64,000 nt of DNA from RGIG5612 sp045598285 (GTDB taxonomy: Bacteria; Bacillota; Clostridia; Lachnospirales; Lachnospiraceae), in contig JAZLLU010000007.1 of NCBI GenBank assembly GCA_045598285.1, forward strand, positions 1-64,000. Direction: 5' to 3'. The translations under genes and the position numbers were made by a program. Below are positions 16,737-25,519 of the stretch, in pieces (within the stretch, counting starts at the first letter, position 1; every line of letters begins with the position of its first letter). Under the pieces are notes generated by a model that was not told the origin of the DNA, did no database searches, and worked only from the letters and a program-made list of their open reading frames with translations.

Positions 16737-16753
16737 AGCTTTAGATATATGTT

Positions 16754-18334
16754 ATGACAGAAATATTATTAACAGGCGCAAAATACTTAATAATAATATT
16801 CATGGCCTATTTCGTATATATCTCATTCAGGGCGCAAAGAGACGTCCCAGATGAAAAGAAAAAGGTCACCTTTATTTTGCAAAGAGTCTTCATTATTTTG
16901 ACACACGCTCTTGCATTTTTTTGTATCTGCATAAATATCAAATTAAATTCAGATATTAGTTTTAATATTCCACATGCAATAGGTCTTTATATTGGACAAT
17001 TAGCATACATAATAATTATTAGCATTGTAATTCCACGTTTTATTTCACTTAGTCAGGGATTAAATAATGTTATGTGTATGTTTATTGTTGTTGGATTTAT
17101 AATTCAAACTAGACTTAATTACGAAACATCAGTAAGACAATTTATTATTTTAATTGTAGGCACCGCAATCTTTGTAGCATTTTTATTTTTCTGCAAGAAG
17201 GCTAAATTCCTTAGAAACTTAACATGGGTTTATTGCATAGTTGGAATGGCACTTTTGCTTATGGTGCTAGTTTTATCAAGAGTAACTAAGGGTGCTAAAC
17301 TTGCGCTTGATTTAGGATTTTTCTCATTCCAACCTATGGAATTTGTAAAAATATTATTTGTAATGTTTGTTGCTAGTGCTTTCTATAAAGCTAAAGATTT
17401 AAAAACGATTCTTATAACTGCTGCATGTGCAGCCATTCATATATTAATTGTTGTATTTTGTAGAGATTTAGGATCAGCCCTTATTCTTTTTGTAATATAT
17501 GTGTTGATGCTTTATGTTACAACAAGAAAACTTTCTTATCTTGGAATTAGTGTAGGTTGCTTTGCGATTGCGAGTGTTGCCGCTTATTTTCTTTTTAGTC
17601 ATGTACAGGTTCGAATTCAAACTTGGCTTAACCCTTGGCAAGATATAAATGACAAAGGTTATCAAATAACACAAAGCCTATTTGCAATTGGAACAGGTGG
17701 ATGGTTTGGCTCTGGACTTTTTAGAGGTTCACCAAGAAATGTACCTGAAGTTTCAAACGATATGGTAATCTCAGCAATTTCAGAAGAGATGGGAGCAATA
17801 TTTACAATTCTGCTTATACTTCTTTGCCTTTGCTTTGTTCTTATGGTAATGAGAGTTGCACTTAGAGTTAATAATACATTCTATAAACTTTTAGCTTTTG
17901 GTCTTGGAACATCTTATGCAATCCAGGTTTTCCTAACAATTGGTGGTGCAATAAAGTTTATTCCATTAACAGGTGTAAACCTCCCATTTATTTCAAGTGG
18001 TGGTTCATCATTAATTGCATCGATGGTTATGATTGGAATTATTCAGGCTTTATACGTTATTAGCGAAGCAGATGTTGCATCTGAGCGAGAGATGATTTCT
18101 AGTGGAGCTGATATTGAAGAATTTGAAAATGTTAGTGATAAAAAAATCAAGAAAGAACATGAAAAAGCTTTCAAGGGCTTAAAAGTTGTTCCTGTTGATT
18201 CTAAATCAATCACAGCCAAAGACAATGATGACGTGCGTTACATGAAAAATAAGATTAGAGAAGTTGATCCAAATAATTTTGAAGAAGAAAATACTAATAG
18301 CAGAATTAAACTTTTAGATCCTGATGATTTTTAA
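16754..18334 (+). CDS. FtsW/RodA/SpoVE-family glycosyltransferase
   Basis: SEDS-family integral membrane protein of 526 residues that polymerises lipid II into glycan strands together with a partner transpeptidase, encoded next. About ten to twelve hydrophobic helices are visible. The conserved signature around FIPLTGVNLPFISSGGSSL (about 398-416) is intact, and so is the RVQTWLNPWQD-type loop (RIQTWLNPWQDINDKGYQ, about 283-300). The C-terminal 80 residues are charged and cytoplasmic, longer than in most members. Whether it serves division or elongation cannot be decided. The start at 16754 lacks a ribosome binding site and follows a strong hairpin. Confidence 0.9.
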   Translation: MTEILLTGAKYLIIIFMAYFVYISFRAQRDVPDEKKKVTFILQRVFIILTHALAFFCICINIKLNSDISFNIPHAIGLYIGQLAYIIIISIVIPRFISLSQGLNNVMCMFIVVGFIIQTRLNYETSVRQFIILIVGTAIFVAFLFFCKKAKFLRNLTWVYCIVGMALLLMVLVLSRVTKGAKLALDLGFFSFQPMEFVKILFVMFVASAFYKAKDLKTILITAACAAIHILIVVFCRDLGSALILFVIYVLMLYVTTRKLSYLGISVGCFAIASVAAYFLFSHVQVRIQTWLNPWQDINDKGYQITQSLFAIGTGGWFGSGLFRGSPRNVPEVSNDMVISAISEEMGAIFTILLILLCLCFVLMVMRVALRVNNTFYKLLAFGLGTSYAIQVFLTIGGAIKFIPLTGVNLPFISSGGSSLIASMVMIGIIQALYVISEADVASEREMISSGADIEEFENVSDKKIKKEHEKAFKGLKVVPVDSKSITAKDNDDVRYMKNKIREVDPNNFEEENTNSRIKLLDPDDF

Positions 18335-18336
18335 GA

Positions 18337-19803
18337 ATGAGTGAGAGAAGACGAATTAGAAAAATTAATAGTGAAAGAAAAAAGATAAATAAAAGCCGTA
18401 TTATCAATCAAGATATTATAAAGGTTTCTATTTTCTTTAGCGTGCTCGCTGCAGCGTTAATTGTTTATCTTTGTATTTTCTTAACTTTTGATGCTAGTTC
18501 AGTTATTAACAATACTTATAATAAACGTACTGAGTCATTTAAGAAAATTGTTAAAAGAGGAAATATTTATTCTGCTGATGGACAAATTTTAGCTTATAGC
18601 GAGATAAATGATGGTGTTGAAAAAAGATACTATCCTTTTAATAATGTATTTTCTCATGTTGTGGGATATGAAGATTTTGGTGGTTTAGGATTAGAGTCTT
18701 CTTACAACTTTTATATGCTTACAACACACACGAACATGTTTGAAAAAATCTCTAATGAATTTAATGGTCTAAAAAATCCTGGAGATAGTATTAATACAAC
18801 GCTTGATTCAAACATGCAAAGATATATTTATGATTTGCTTGGCGAACTAAAAGGTGGCGCAATTGCACTTGACCCGAAGACGGGGCACATTTATGCGATG
18901 GTTTCTAAGCCTGATTTCAATCCAAATGATATAGAATCTAATTGGGATGTAATTTCTAATGATACGGAGAATTCTCCTTTAGTAAATAGAGTTACGCAAG
19001 GTAAGTATGCGCCTGGTTCAACATTTAAGATTTTTACTCTTAATGAATTTATGAATGAAGATCCTAATTATGAAAACTTTAGTTTTGTTTGCGAGGGAAC
19101 TACTCCTGTAGAAGAAGGCGTTGATATTAGTTGTTCGGATTATACTGAACATGGCGTTGAGAGCTTAATGGATGCTTTTGCTTATTCATGTAACTGCGCT
19201 TTTTCTAACATTGGATTAACATTGGATTTAGGTAGTTTTAGAGAGTCTAATCAAAAACTATTATTTAATAAGGAACTTCCTATTGATATTGCACAAAATA
19301 GTCCATCGTTTGAACTTAAAGAAGGCGATTCTAAATTTATGATTATGGAAACGACTTTCGGCCAAGGAAGGACGCTTACAAATCCTTTGCATTTAAGCCT
19401 TGTAATGAGCGCAATTGCTAACAACGGAACGTTAATGACTCCGCATCTAGTTGTAAATACTGTTAATGATGCTGGAAATATTATTGAAAAGTTCCCGGAT
19501 TCGAAATATGGAAAACTATTTGACGAAACAGAAGTTAGTCGTCTTAGACAATACTTAAGAGCGGTTGTTGAATATGGAACAGGTGCTAATCTTAATTATG
19601 GTAACTATACAGCATATGGAAAGACAGGAACGGCACAAACTTCCGATTCGAAATATGAACAGATTGATAATTCATGGTTTGTAGGTTTCGCAGAAAATGA
19701 TGGACAAAGCCTAGTGGTTTGTGCGATTATAGAGAACACTAATCAAGTTGGCGTTAGCGCAACTTACATTGCGAAAAATATTTTTGATTATTATTTTAAT
19801 TGA
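18337..19803 (+). CDS. Penicillin-binding transpeptidase (PbpA-like, class B)
   Basis: A 488-residue membrane-anchored D,D-transpeptidase. One transmembrane segment lies at about 29-50 after a basic N terminus. The catalytic motifs are all present: SxxK in GSTFKIF (about 228-234), SxN in YSCNCAF (about 286-292) and KTG in YGKTGTAQT (about 427-435). Length and order resemble the PbpA proteins that pair with a FtsW/RodA protein in Gram-positive bacteria. It starts two bases after the SEDS gene stop codon. The PknB kinase and phosphatase genes often found in this cluster are absent. Confidence 0.93.
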   Translation: MSERRRIRKINSERKKINKSRIINQDIIKVSIFFSVLAAALIVYLCIFLTFDASSVINNTYNKRTESFKKIVKRGNIYSADGQILAYSEINDGVEKRYYPFNNVFSHVVGYEDFGGLGLESSYNFYMLTTHTNMFEKISNEFNGLKNPGDSINTTLDSNMQRYIYDLLGELKGGAIALDPKTGHIYAMVSKPDFNPNDIESNWDVISNDTENSPLVNRVTQGKYAPGSTFKIFTLNEFMNEDPNYENFSFVCEGTTPVEEGVDISCSDYTEHGVESLMDAFAYSCNCAFSNIGLTLDLGSFRESNQKLLFNKELPIDIAQNSPSFELKEGDSKFMIMETTFGQGRTLTNPLHLSLVMSAIANNGTLMTPHLVVNTVNDAGNIIEKFPDSKYGKLFDETEVSRLRQYLRAVVEYGTGANLNYGNYTAYGKTGTAQTSDSKYEQIDNSWFVGFAENDGQSLVVCAIIENTNQVGVSATYIAKNIFDYYFN

Positions 19804-19872
19804 TATGTAATTGTCTATTGCCGTTAGAGCTAAGACAATGTATATAAATCTAAAAAATGGAGAAAAGGAAAA

Positions 19873-20751
19873 ATGATTTATAGCATGACTGGATTTGGTA
19901 GAAATGAAACTACCAAAGACAACAAAAAAGTAATTGTGGAACTTAAGTCTGTCAATCACAAATATTTTGATTTGAATATTAAGATGCCACGAAAATTTAA
20001 TTTGTTTGAAAACAAAATCAGATCGCTCTTAAAGGAATATGCGACTAGAGGAAAAATCGATATGTATATTTCTTATGAAGACTTAAATGAATCTAATTCA
20101 TCACTTAGGTATAATGCTTCTTTAGCAAAAGAATATTTTGATTATTACAAACAAATTCAAAATGAATTAGGTGTTGTTGATGATATTAGAACTTCTTCTA
20201 TTGCTAGATGTCCGGATGTTTTAGTATTAGAAGAGCAAGAAATTAACGAAGACGAAATGTGGTCGTTTTTAGAAGGCCCTATTAGGGAAGCATTTTCGAT
20301 GTTCGCTGATTCAAGAGCTAAGGAAGGTGAAAGCCTAAAAGAAAATATTTTAGTTAAGCTTTCAGAGATGACGGAACATGTATCGTTTATAGAAGAGCGC
20401 CTTCCATCGATTATTTCTTCTTATAAAGAAAAGTTAATGGAAAATGTTAAAGAGTTTTTAGCTAATAATCAAATTGATGAAGGAAGAATTGCAGCTGAAG
20501 TTACAATATATGCTGACAAAATTGCAATTGATGAAGAACTTGTTAGACTTTCTACTCATATTGCGAATATGAAAGATATTTTAGATAAGGGTAAAGAAAT
20601 TGGTAGAAATTTAGATTTCCTTGCTCAAGAGATGAACAGAGAGTCAAATACAATTCTTTCTAAATCGAATGATATTGAAATTACTAATCGCGGAATTGAA
20701 CTTAAGACATGCATTGAAAAAATTAGAGAACAGGTTCAAAATATTGAATAA
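19873..20751 (+). CDS. yicC: YicC/YloC family endoribonuclease
   Basis: The 292-residue protein begins MIYSMTGFGR, the family hallmark, and ends with the conserved FLAQEMNRE(S)NTI..SK and ELK..IEKIREQVQNIE pattern. YicC proteins are endoribonucleases implicated in turnover of small RNAs. It heads the conserved Firmicutes cluster yloC-gmk-rpoZ; the remA/ylzA gene often found between yloC and gmk is missing. GGAGAAAAGG precedes the ATG. Confidence 0.94.
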   Translation: MIYSMTGFGRNETTKDNKKVIVELKSVNHKYFDLNIKMPRKFNLFENKIRSLLKEYATRGKIDMYISYEDLNESNSSLRYNASLAKEYFDYYKQIQNELGVVDDIRTSSIARCPDVLVLEEQEINEDEMWSFLEGPIREAFSMFADSRAKEGESLKENILVKLSEMTEHVSFIEERLPSIISSYKEKLMENVKEFLANNQIDEGRIAAEVTIYADKIAIDEELVRLSTHIANMKDILDKGKEIGRNLDFLAQEMNRESNTILSKSNDIEITNRGIELKTCIEKIREQVQNIE

Positions 20752-20762
20752 AGAGGCGTAAT

Positions 20763-21335
20763 ATGGAAAAAGGCATTGTTTTAATTGTTTCAGGTTTATC
20801 AGGTGCAGGAAAAGGAACTATTTGTAAGAGATTGCTTGCAAAATATCCGAACTATGTATTTAGCGTTTCTGCAACAACAAGAGCTCCTAGAGAAGGGGAG
20901 GTAGATGGAATTGATTATTTCTTCATTACAAAAGATGAATTTGAACAAAAAATAAAAGAAGATGCCTTTTTAGAATATAACAATTATGCCGGAAATTATT
21001 ATGGAACACCTAAAGTCTGGGTAGAAGAGCAACTTAAAGAGGGAAAAAATATTATTCTTGAAATTGACTATCATGGGGCTTTTAATGCAAAAGAAAAGAT
21101 TGATAGAACCACTTTAGTCTTTATTCTTCCTCCTAGCATGGAAGAACTTAAAAATAGGTTGATTAAAAGGGGTTCTGAAACAGCTGATACTATTGAAGAA
21201 AGACTAAAAATTGCTGAAAATGAGCTAAAATTAGTCGATAAATTTGACCATAAGATTATTAATGAAAATATTGAAAATTCGGTAGATTTGTTGCATAATA
21301 TAGTGACGCTTGAAAAAGAAAAATTAGGAGAGTGA
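20763..21335 (+). CDS. gmk: Guanylate kinase
   Basis: Phosphorylates GMP to GDP using ATP. The 190-residue protein has the P-loop GLSGAGKGT (about 12-20), the GMP-binding SATTRAPREGEVDGIDYFF stretch (about 38-56) and the lid region RLIKRGSETADTIEERL (about 130-146), the normal layout. It lies in the yicC-gmk-rpoZ cluster, 11 bp after yicC and 3 bp before rpoZ. Confidence 0.96.
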   Translation: MEKGIVLIVSGLSGAGKGTICKRLLAKYPNYVFSVSATTRAPREGEVDGIDYFFITKDEFEQKIKEDAFLEYNNYAGNYYGTPKVWVEEQLKEGKNIILEIDYHGAFNAKEKIDRTTLVFILPPSMEELKNRLIKRGSETADTIEERLKIAENELKLVDKFDHKIINENIENSVDLLHNIVTLEKEKLGE

Positions 21336-21338
21336 ATT

Positions 21339-21575
21339 ATGTTACATCCATCTTATACTGATTTAATGGACGCAGTTAACGCAGAAATTGAAAATGGTGA
21401 ACAACCTGTTGTTCAAAGTAGATACTCAATTGTTATGGCAGCTTCTAAAAGAGCACGCCAGATTGTTGACGGCGCTGAAACTTTAGTAGAAAATCCTTCT
21501 GCTAAACCTTTATCAACAGCTGTTGATGAAATTTATTCCCAAAAAGTAACTATACTTAATAAAGATGAAGACTAA
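21339..21575 (+). CDS. rpoZ: RNA polymerase omega subunit
   Basis: The 78-residue protein has the omega core: SRYSIVMAASKRARQIVDGAE (about 28-48) matches the conserved segment that clamps the beta-prime subunit, followed by KPLSTAVDEIYSQKV. Omega assists RNA polymerase assembly. The position after gmk agrees. Its last 11 bp overlap the start of rimO. Confidence 0.92.
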   Translation: MLHPSYTDLMDAVNAEIENGEQPVVQSRYSIVMAASKRARQIVDGAETLVENPSAKPLSTAVDEIYSQKVTILNKDED

Positions 21576-22857
21576 ATTATTCTTTGTATCACTTGGCTGT
21601 GATAAGAATAAAGTTGATTCAGAAGAGATGCTGGCGTATTTAGATGCTGCCGGCTTTTCTTTTACTGACGATGAATTGGAAGCAGAAGTTATTGTTATCA
21701 ATACATGCTGCTTTATTGATGATGCCAAAGAAGAATCTATTGAAACTATTTTAGAGATGGCTCGTCACAAAGAAGATGGCAATTGCAAAAAATTAGTTGT
21801 ATCTGGTTGCCTTTCTGAAAGATATAAAGACGAATTGCTTAAAGAACTTCCTGAAGTTGATGCTTATATTGGTACTTCTAATTTGAGAAAAATTGTTGAT
21901 GCAGTTGGAAAAGATTCGGAACATGTTTCGCCTGAAAGAAAAAGAATTATTACTACTGGTGGGCATTATGAATTCTTAAAAATTGCTGAAGGTTGTAATA
22001 AAAGATGTACGTATTGCATTATTCCTTATATTAGAGGTGGATATGTAAGCGCGCCTATTAAAGATTTACTTTCTGAGGCAAAAGAGCTTGCTAGCCAGGG
22101 CGTTAAGGAATTAATTATTGTGGCTCAAGAAACTTCTATTTATGGAAGAGATTTATACGGTGAAGATAAACTTCCAGAACTTTTAAGCAAGCTTTGCAAA
22201 ATAGATGGATTTGAATGGATTAGAGTTTTATATTGTTATCCTGAAGATATTACTCGTGAGTTTTTAGAGGTGATGGCCGCTGAACCTAAAATTTGCAATT
22301 ATATTGATATGCCTATTCAGCATTCTGCTGATAATATTTTAAGAAGAATGGGAAGGCGTACGAATCATGAAAGCATTATTCAAAAGATTAAATTGGCCAG
22401 AGAGATTGTGCCTGATGTTGTTTTAAGAACTTCTTTAATTGCTGGATTTCCTGGCGAAAGCGAAGAAGATTTTGAAAATTTAAAAGAGTTTATAAGTGAA
22501 GTGAAATTTGATCACCTTGGAGTATTTACATATTCGCAGGAGGAAGGCACACCGGCTTTTGGTTTTGATGACCAAATCGATGAGAAAATAAAAATTGCTA
22601 GAAAAAATAAACTTATGGAAATTCAGGAAGAAATTTCGTATAATAACTTGCAATCAAAAATTGGAAAAACTTTTGACGTTTTTATTGAAGGAAAGTTATT
22701 CGATGAAGACGTCTATATAGGAAGAACTTATATGGACGCACCGGATGTTGACGGTTATTTTTATGTTGAATATAATGGCACTTTACACACAGGTGATATT
22801 ATAAAGGCAAAGGTTTTAGAAAATAGCCAATATGATTTATATGGAGAATTAGTATGA
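21565..22857 (+). CDS. rimO: Ribosomal protein S12 methylthiotransferase RimO
   Basis: Radical SAM enzyme that methylthiolates an aspartate of ribosomal protein S12. The 430-residue protein has the N-terminal UPF0004 domain (SLGCDKNKVDSE, NTCCFIDDAKEES), the radical SAM cluster motif in GCNKRCTYCIIPYIRG (about 143-158) and a C-terminal TRAM domain. The C-x3-C-x2-C spacing and the DKNKVDSE signature separate RimO from MiaB, which has its own gene at 33.3 kb. It overlaps rpoZ by 11 bp and pgsA by 4 bp. Confidence 0.94.
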   Translation: MKTKLFFVSLGCDKNKVDSEEMLAYLDAAGFSFTDDELEAEVIVINTCCFIDDAKEESIETILEMARHKEDGNCKKLVVSGCLSERYKDELLKELPEVDAYIGTSNLRKIVDAVGKDSEHVSPERKRIITTGGHYEFLKIAEGCNKRCTYCIIPYIRGGYVSAPIKDLLSEAKELASQGVKELIIVAQETSIYGRDLYGEDKLPELLSKLCKIDGFEWIRVLYCYPEDITREFLEVMAAEPKICNYIDMPIQHSADNILRRMGRRTNHESIIQKIKLAREIVPDVVLRTSLIAGFPGESEEDFENLKEFISEVKFDHLGVFTYSQEEGTPAFGFDDQIDEKIKIARKNKLMEIQEEISYNNLQSKIGKTFDVFIEGKLFDEDVYIGRTYMDAPDVDGYFYVEYNGTLHTGDIIKAKVLENSQYDLYGELV

Positions 22858-23417
22858 ATTTACCAAACAAATTAACAATTATAAGAATCATATTAGTACC
22901 AGTATTTCTTGTATTTTATTTAATTCCTTTTAGTAAATGGAATTTTCTAATTGCAACGGTTGTTTTTATTGTTGCTTCTCTTACAGACTGGCTTGATGGC
23001 GCCATTGCTAGAAAACGTAACCTTGTAACTAATTTCGGAAAATTTGCTGATCCTTTAGCTGATAAACTTCTTGTTTGCTCAGCTTTTATAGCGTTCGTTT
23101 CACTTGAGCAAATGCCTGCATGGATTTGCATTATTATAATCGCAAGAGAACTTGCTATTGAGGGATTTAGACTTATATGCGTTGAACAAGGAATTGTTGT
23201 TGCAGCGTCAGTTTGGGGAAAAGTAAAAACATGGGCACACATTGTATTTATTGTAATGACTTCGCTTAATGTTTCTTATTATCTTGGCGATATTATTCCT
23301 GGAGTTTGCGATATTTTTGAGATTGCAAGAATAGTTGTTATGTATATTGCACTTGTCCTTACAATTATTTCGTTTGTTGATTATATTTATAAAAACAGAC
23401 AAGTACTTAAGGCTTAA
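22854..23417 (+). CDS. pgsA: CDP-diacylglycerol-glycerol-3-phosphate 3-phosphatidyltransferase
   Basis: Makes phosphatidylglycerol phosphate in the membrane. The 187-residue protein has the CDP-alcohol phosphatidyltransferase signature DWLDGAIAR then GKFADPLADK (about 45-73; the D-x2-DG-x2-AR-x8-G-x3-D-x3-D pattern) and about five hydrophobic helices. The ATG overlaps the rimO stop codon. It is the last gene before a strong terminator and the recA promoter. Confidence 0.95.
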   Translation: MNLPNKLTIIRIILVPVFLVFYLIPFSKWNFLIATVVFIVASLTDWLDGAIARKRNLVTNFGKFADPLADKLLVCSAFIAFVSLEQMPAWICIIIIARELAIEGFRLICVEQGIVVAASVWGKVKTWAHIVFIVMTSLNVSYYLGDIIPGVCDIFEIARIVVMYIALVLTIISFVDYIYKNRQVLKA

Positions 23418-23450
23418 ATTTTTGACCTGTTAATTTCATTATGGTATTAT

Positions 23451-23484
23451 AAGAACACGTTAATCGAGCGTGTTCTTGTTTTTT
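23451..23484 (+). terminator. Rho-independent terminator after pgsA
   Basis: AAGAACACG (23451-23459) pairs with CGTGTTCTT (23469-23477) and is followed by GTTTTTT. It separates the yicC-pgsA operon from recA, whose own promoter starts 15 bp later. Confidence 0.92.
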
Positions 23485-23498
23485 CAAAAATTTTATTG

Positions 23499-23546
23499 TT
23501 GACAATGGTGAATAAATATATTATATTAAAAGCGAACATAAGTTCG
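23499..23546 (+). promoter_or_regulatory. recA promoter with LexA (SOS) box
   Basis: TTGACA (23499-23504) and TATATT (23522-23527) are 17 bp apart, a near-consensus promoter. CGAACATAAGTTCG (23533-23546) just downstream of the -10 is a perfectly symmetric Gram-positive LexA box (CGAAC-N4-GTTCG) over the transcription start, where LexA would block initiation. lexA itself is at 51.1 kb with related boxes. Confidence 0.93.
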
Positions 23547-23567
23547 GTTTATGTAAAGGAGATATTT

Positions 23568-24725
23568 ATGGTTAATAATGAAAAATTAAAAGCATTAGAT
23601 GTAGCAATTTCTAAGATAGAAAAAGACCACGGTAAAGGTTCGGTTATGAAACTGGGCGATAAAACCGCTTTGGATATTGATGTTATTAAGACCGGTTCTA
23701 TAAGTCTTGATAAAGCTTTGGGAGTTGGAGGAATTCCTCGTGGAAGAATTATTGAGATTTATGGTCCTGAAGCTTCTGGTAAAACTACTTTAGCTTTGCA
23801 TATTGTTGCTGAAGTTCAAAAGGCTGGTGGTATTGCCGGTTTTATAGATGCTGAGCATGCACTTGATCCTAAATATGCTGGAGATATTGGTGTTGATGTA
23901 GATAATTTATATATTTCTCAGCCTGATTATGGTGAGCAAGGTCTTGATATTTGTGAGACAATGGTTCGTTCTGGTGCTATGGATATTATTGTAGTTGACT
24001 CGGTTGCTGCACTTGTTCCTAAACATGAAATTGAAGGAGAGATGGGCGATGCTACTGTTGGTGCTCAAGCTAGACTTATGAGCCAGGCATTAAGAAAACT
24101 TACTGCAGTTACTTCTAAAACAGGTTGCTCGATTATTTTTATTAATCAACTTCGTGAAAAAATCGGTGTATTTTATGGACCTTCTGAGACTACTACTGGT
24201 GGTCGTGCCCTTAAGTTTTATTCTTCAGTTCGTATTGATGTAAGAAGAATTGAATCTATTAAACAAGGTGGAGACGTTATAGGTAACAGAGTAAGAGCTA
24301 AAGTTGTTAAAAATAAAGTTGCACCTCCTTTCCGTGAGGCTGAATTTGATATTATCTTCGGCGAAGGTATTTCTGCTGTTGGTGATATTTTAGACCAGGC
24401 TGTTGAATTTGGTATTATTGAAAAGAGTGGCGCTTGGTATGCTTATAATGGCGAAAAGATTGGTCAAGGTAGAGAAAATGCAAAAGCTTATCTTAAAGCT
24501 AATGAAGAATTCTATACGGCTTTAGATGCGGCAGTTCGTTCCAGATTAGGCTTTGATGGCTATATTGACATGATTAATCTTGAAGATAGTGAAGACGAGC
24601 TTAAGGAAGATGCTAAAGAAGAAAAATCTGAAACGAAAGCAAAAAAGTCTACTAAATCTACTAAGAAAACTGAAAATTCTAAGAATATGGCAGAAGAAAA
24701 TCCTGATGATTTAGGGATTGAATAA
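23568..24725 (+). CDS. recA: Recombinase RecA
   Basis: RecA forms filaments on single-stranded DNA, drives strand exchange and triggers LexA self-cleavage. The protein starts MVNNEKLKALD; AAAGGAG before the ATG at 23568 fixes the start, and an upstream TTG in the same frame lies inside the promoter and is rejected. Walker A GPEASGKTT is at about 66-74, Walker B IIVVDSVAAL follows, and the QLREKIGVFYGPSET loop is conserved. Of 385 residues, the last 50 or so form a highly charged lysine/glutamate/serine tail, longer than usual. Confidence 0.97.
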   Translation: MVNNEKLKALDVAISKIEKDHGKGSVMKLGDKTALDIDVIKTGSISLDKALGVGGIPRGRIIEIYGPEASGKTTLALHIVAEVQKAGGIAGFIDAEHALDPKYAGDIGVDVDNLYISQPDYGEQGLDICETMVRSGAMDIIVVDSVAALVPKHEIEGEMGDATVGAQARLMSQALRKLTAVTSKTGCSIIFINQLREKIGVFYGPSETTTGGRALKFYSSVRIDVRRIESIKQGGDVIGNRVRAKVVKNKVAPPFREAEFDIIFGEGISAVGDILDQAVEFGIIEKSGAWYAYNGEKIGQGRENAKAYLKANEEFYTALDAAVRSRLGFDGYIDMINLEDSEDELKEDAKEEKSETKAKKSTKSTKKTENSKNMAEENPDDLGIE

Positions 24726-24798
24726 AAGTTGTAGATTGATTTTAAATTGAATTTTATTTATAAAATCAAATGAGCAAAATAGTATTTAATTATTTATA

Positions 24799-24832
24799 AA
24801 AACTGGATGTTGTGAAATTAACATCCAGTTTT
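24799..24832. terminator. Bidirectional terminator between recA and the TetR gene
   Basis: AAAACTGGATGTT (24799-24811) and AACATCCAGTTTT (24820-24832) form a perfect 13-bp stem with A/T tracts at both ends, so it can stop recA on the plus strand and the convergent TetR gene on the minus strand, whose stop codon is four bases away. Confidence 0.93.
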
Positions 24833-24836
24833 ATTT

Positions 24837-25409
24837 TTAACAAAAATTTCGAATGAAAGGTGGAAGCATTTGCAAAGAGTATTGTGGTAGTGAGTATGAG
24901 CCAGATGATAAGCACCAATCATACATTAATCCTCGCTCAAACATTGCGTAGGCTTTTACAATGTCATTTGTTGTGAATTCTTTTTTGAATAGTCCTTTTT
25001 GCTGAGCTTCTATTGTTACTTGTCTTAATAATTTATAATAGGTACGATTGTTATCCAAAAGAGAACGCTCGGTTGATATTAATTGAGAACTAAATAATCT
25101 TGATAATAAATCTACGGATACTGTGTTTTCAATCATTAAGAATAATTCCTGATTCATAAAAATTAGTTTATCAATCGGATCCATGTCGTCGGGCATTGTT
25201 TCTTTTAGTTTTTCGTATTTTTCATCAAACAAATATCCAAGGGAAGCTGGAAGAGAATCTTTACTTTCAAAGTAATGATAAAATGAACCTCTGCTGGCAT
25301 GAGCTTCAGTTAAAATATCATCAATTGTAGTATTATCATAACCTTGTTCATAAAATAATTTCCATGCTGCAGAAACTATTCTACTTTTCGTTTCACTTGT
25401 TTTTCCCAT
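24837..25409 (-). CDS. TetR/AcrR family transcriptional regulator
   Basis: The 190-residue protein has an N-terminal TetR helix-turn-helix: residues 8-50 with SRIVSAAWKLFYEQGYDNTTI and ASRGSFYHYFESKDSL are typical. The C-terminal ligand domain is not diagnostic. It is transcribed divergently from a PutP-type sodium symporter gene, so local control of that transporter is likely; ligand unknown. The last 40 residues are unusually hydrophobic and aromatic. Start fixed by AAAAGG upstream. Confidence 0.88.
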   Translation of the reverse strand: MGKTSETKSRIVSAAWKLFYEQGYDNTTIDDILTEAHASRGSFYHYFESKDSLPASLGYLFDEKYEKLKETMPDDMDPIDKLIFMNQELFLMIENTVSVDLLSRLFSSQLISTERSLLDNNRTYYKLLRQVTIEAQQKGLFKKEFTTNDIVKAYAMFERGLMYDWCLSSGSYSLPQYSLQMLPPFIRNFC

Positions 25410-25435
25410 ATTTTCAACCTTTTTTCTATAAATTT

Positions 25436-25451
25436 TATATAAATGTATATA
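25436..25451. promoter_or_regulatory. Possible TetR operator in the divergent region
   Basis: TATATA-AATG-TATATA is a perfect 6-4-6 repeat in the 110-bp divergent region. The whole region is almost pure A+T, so such symmetry could be chance. Confidence 0.25.
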
Positions 25452-25519
25452 CTTTAGTTCATATTTTATTCTATTTATATTTATATTACAATATAAAAAA
25501 ATTTTGGAGGAATAGTAAT

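Noticed and set aside
23496..23567. Longer RecA N terminus starting upstream of 23568
   Set aside because: It would start at the recA -35 and cross the LexA box; AAAGGAG sits at the right distance from 23568.
25364..25519. Longer N terminus for the PutP-type transporter
   Set aside because: The extra residues come from TetR coding sequence and AT-rich control DNA; TTTGGAGG before 25520 gives the start.
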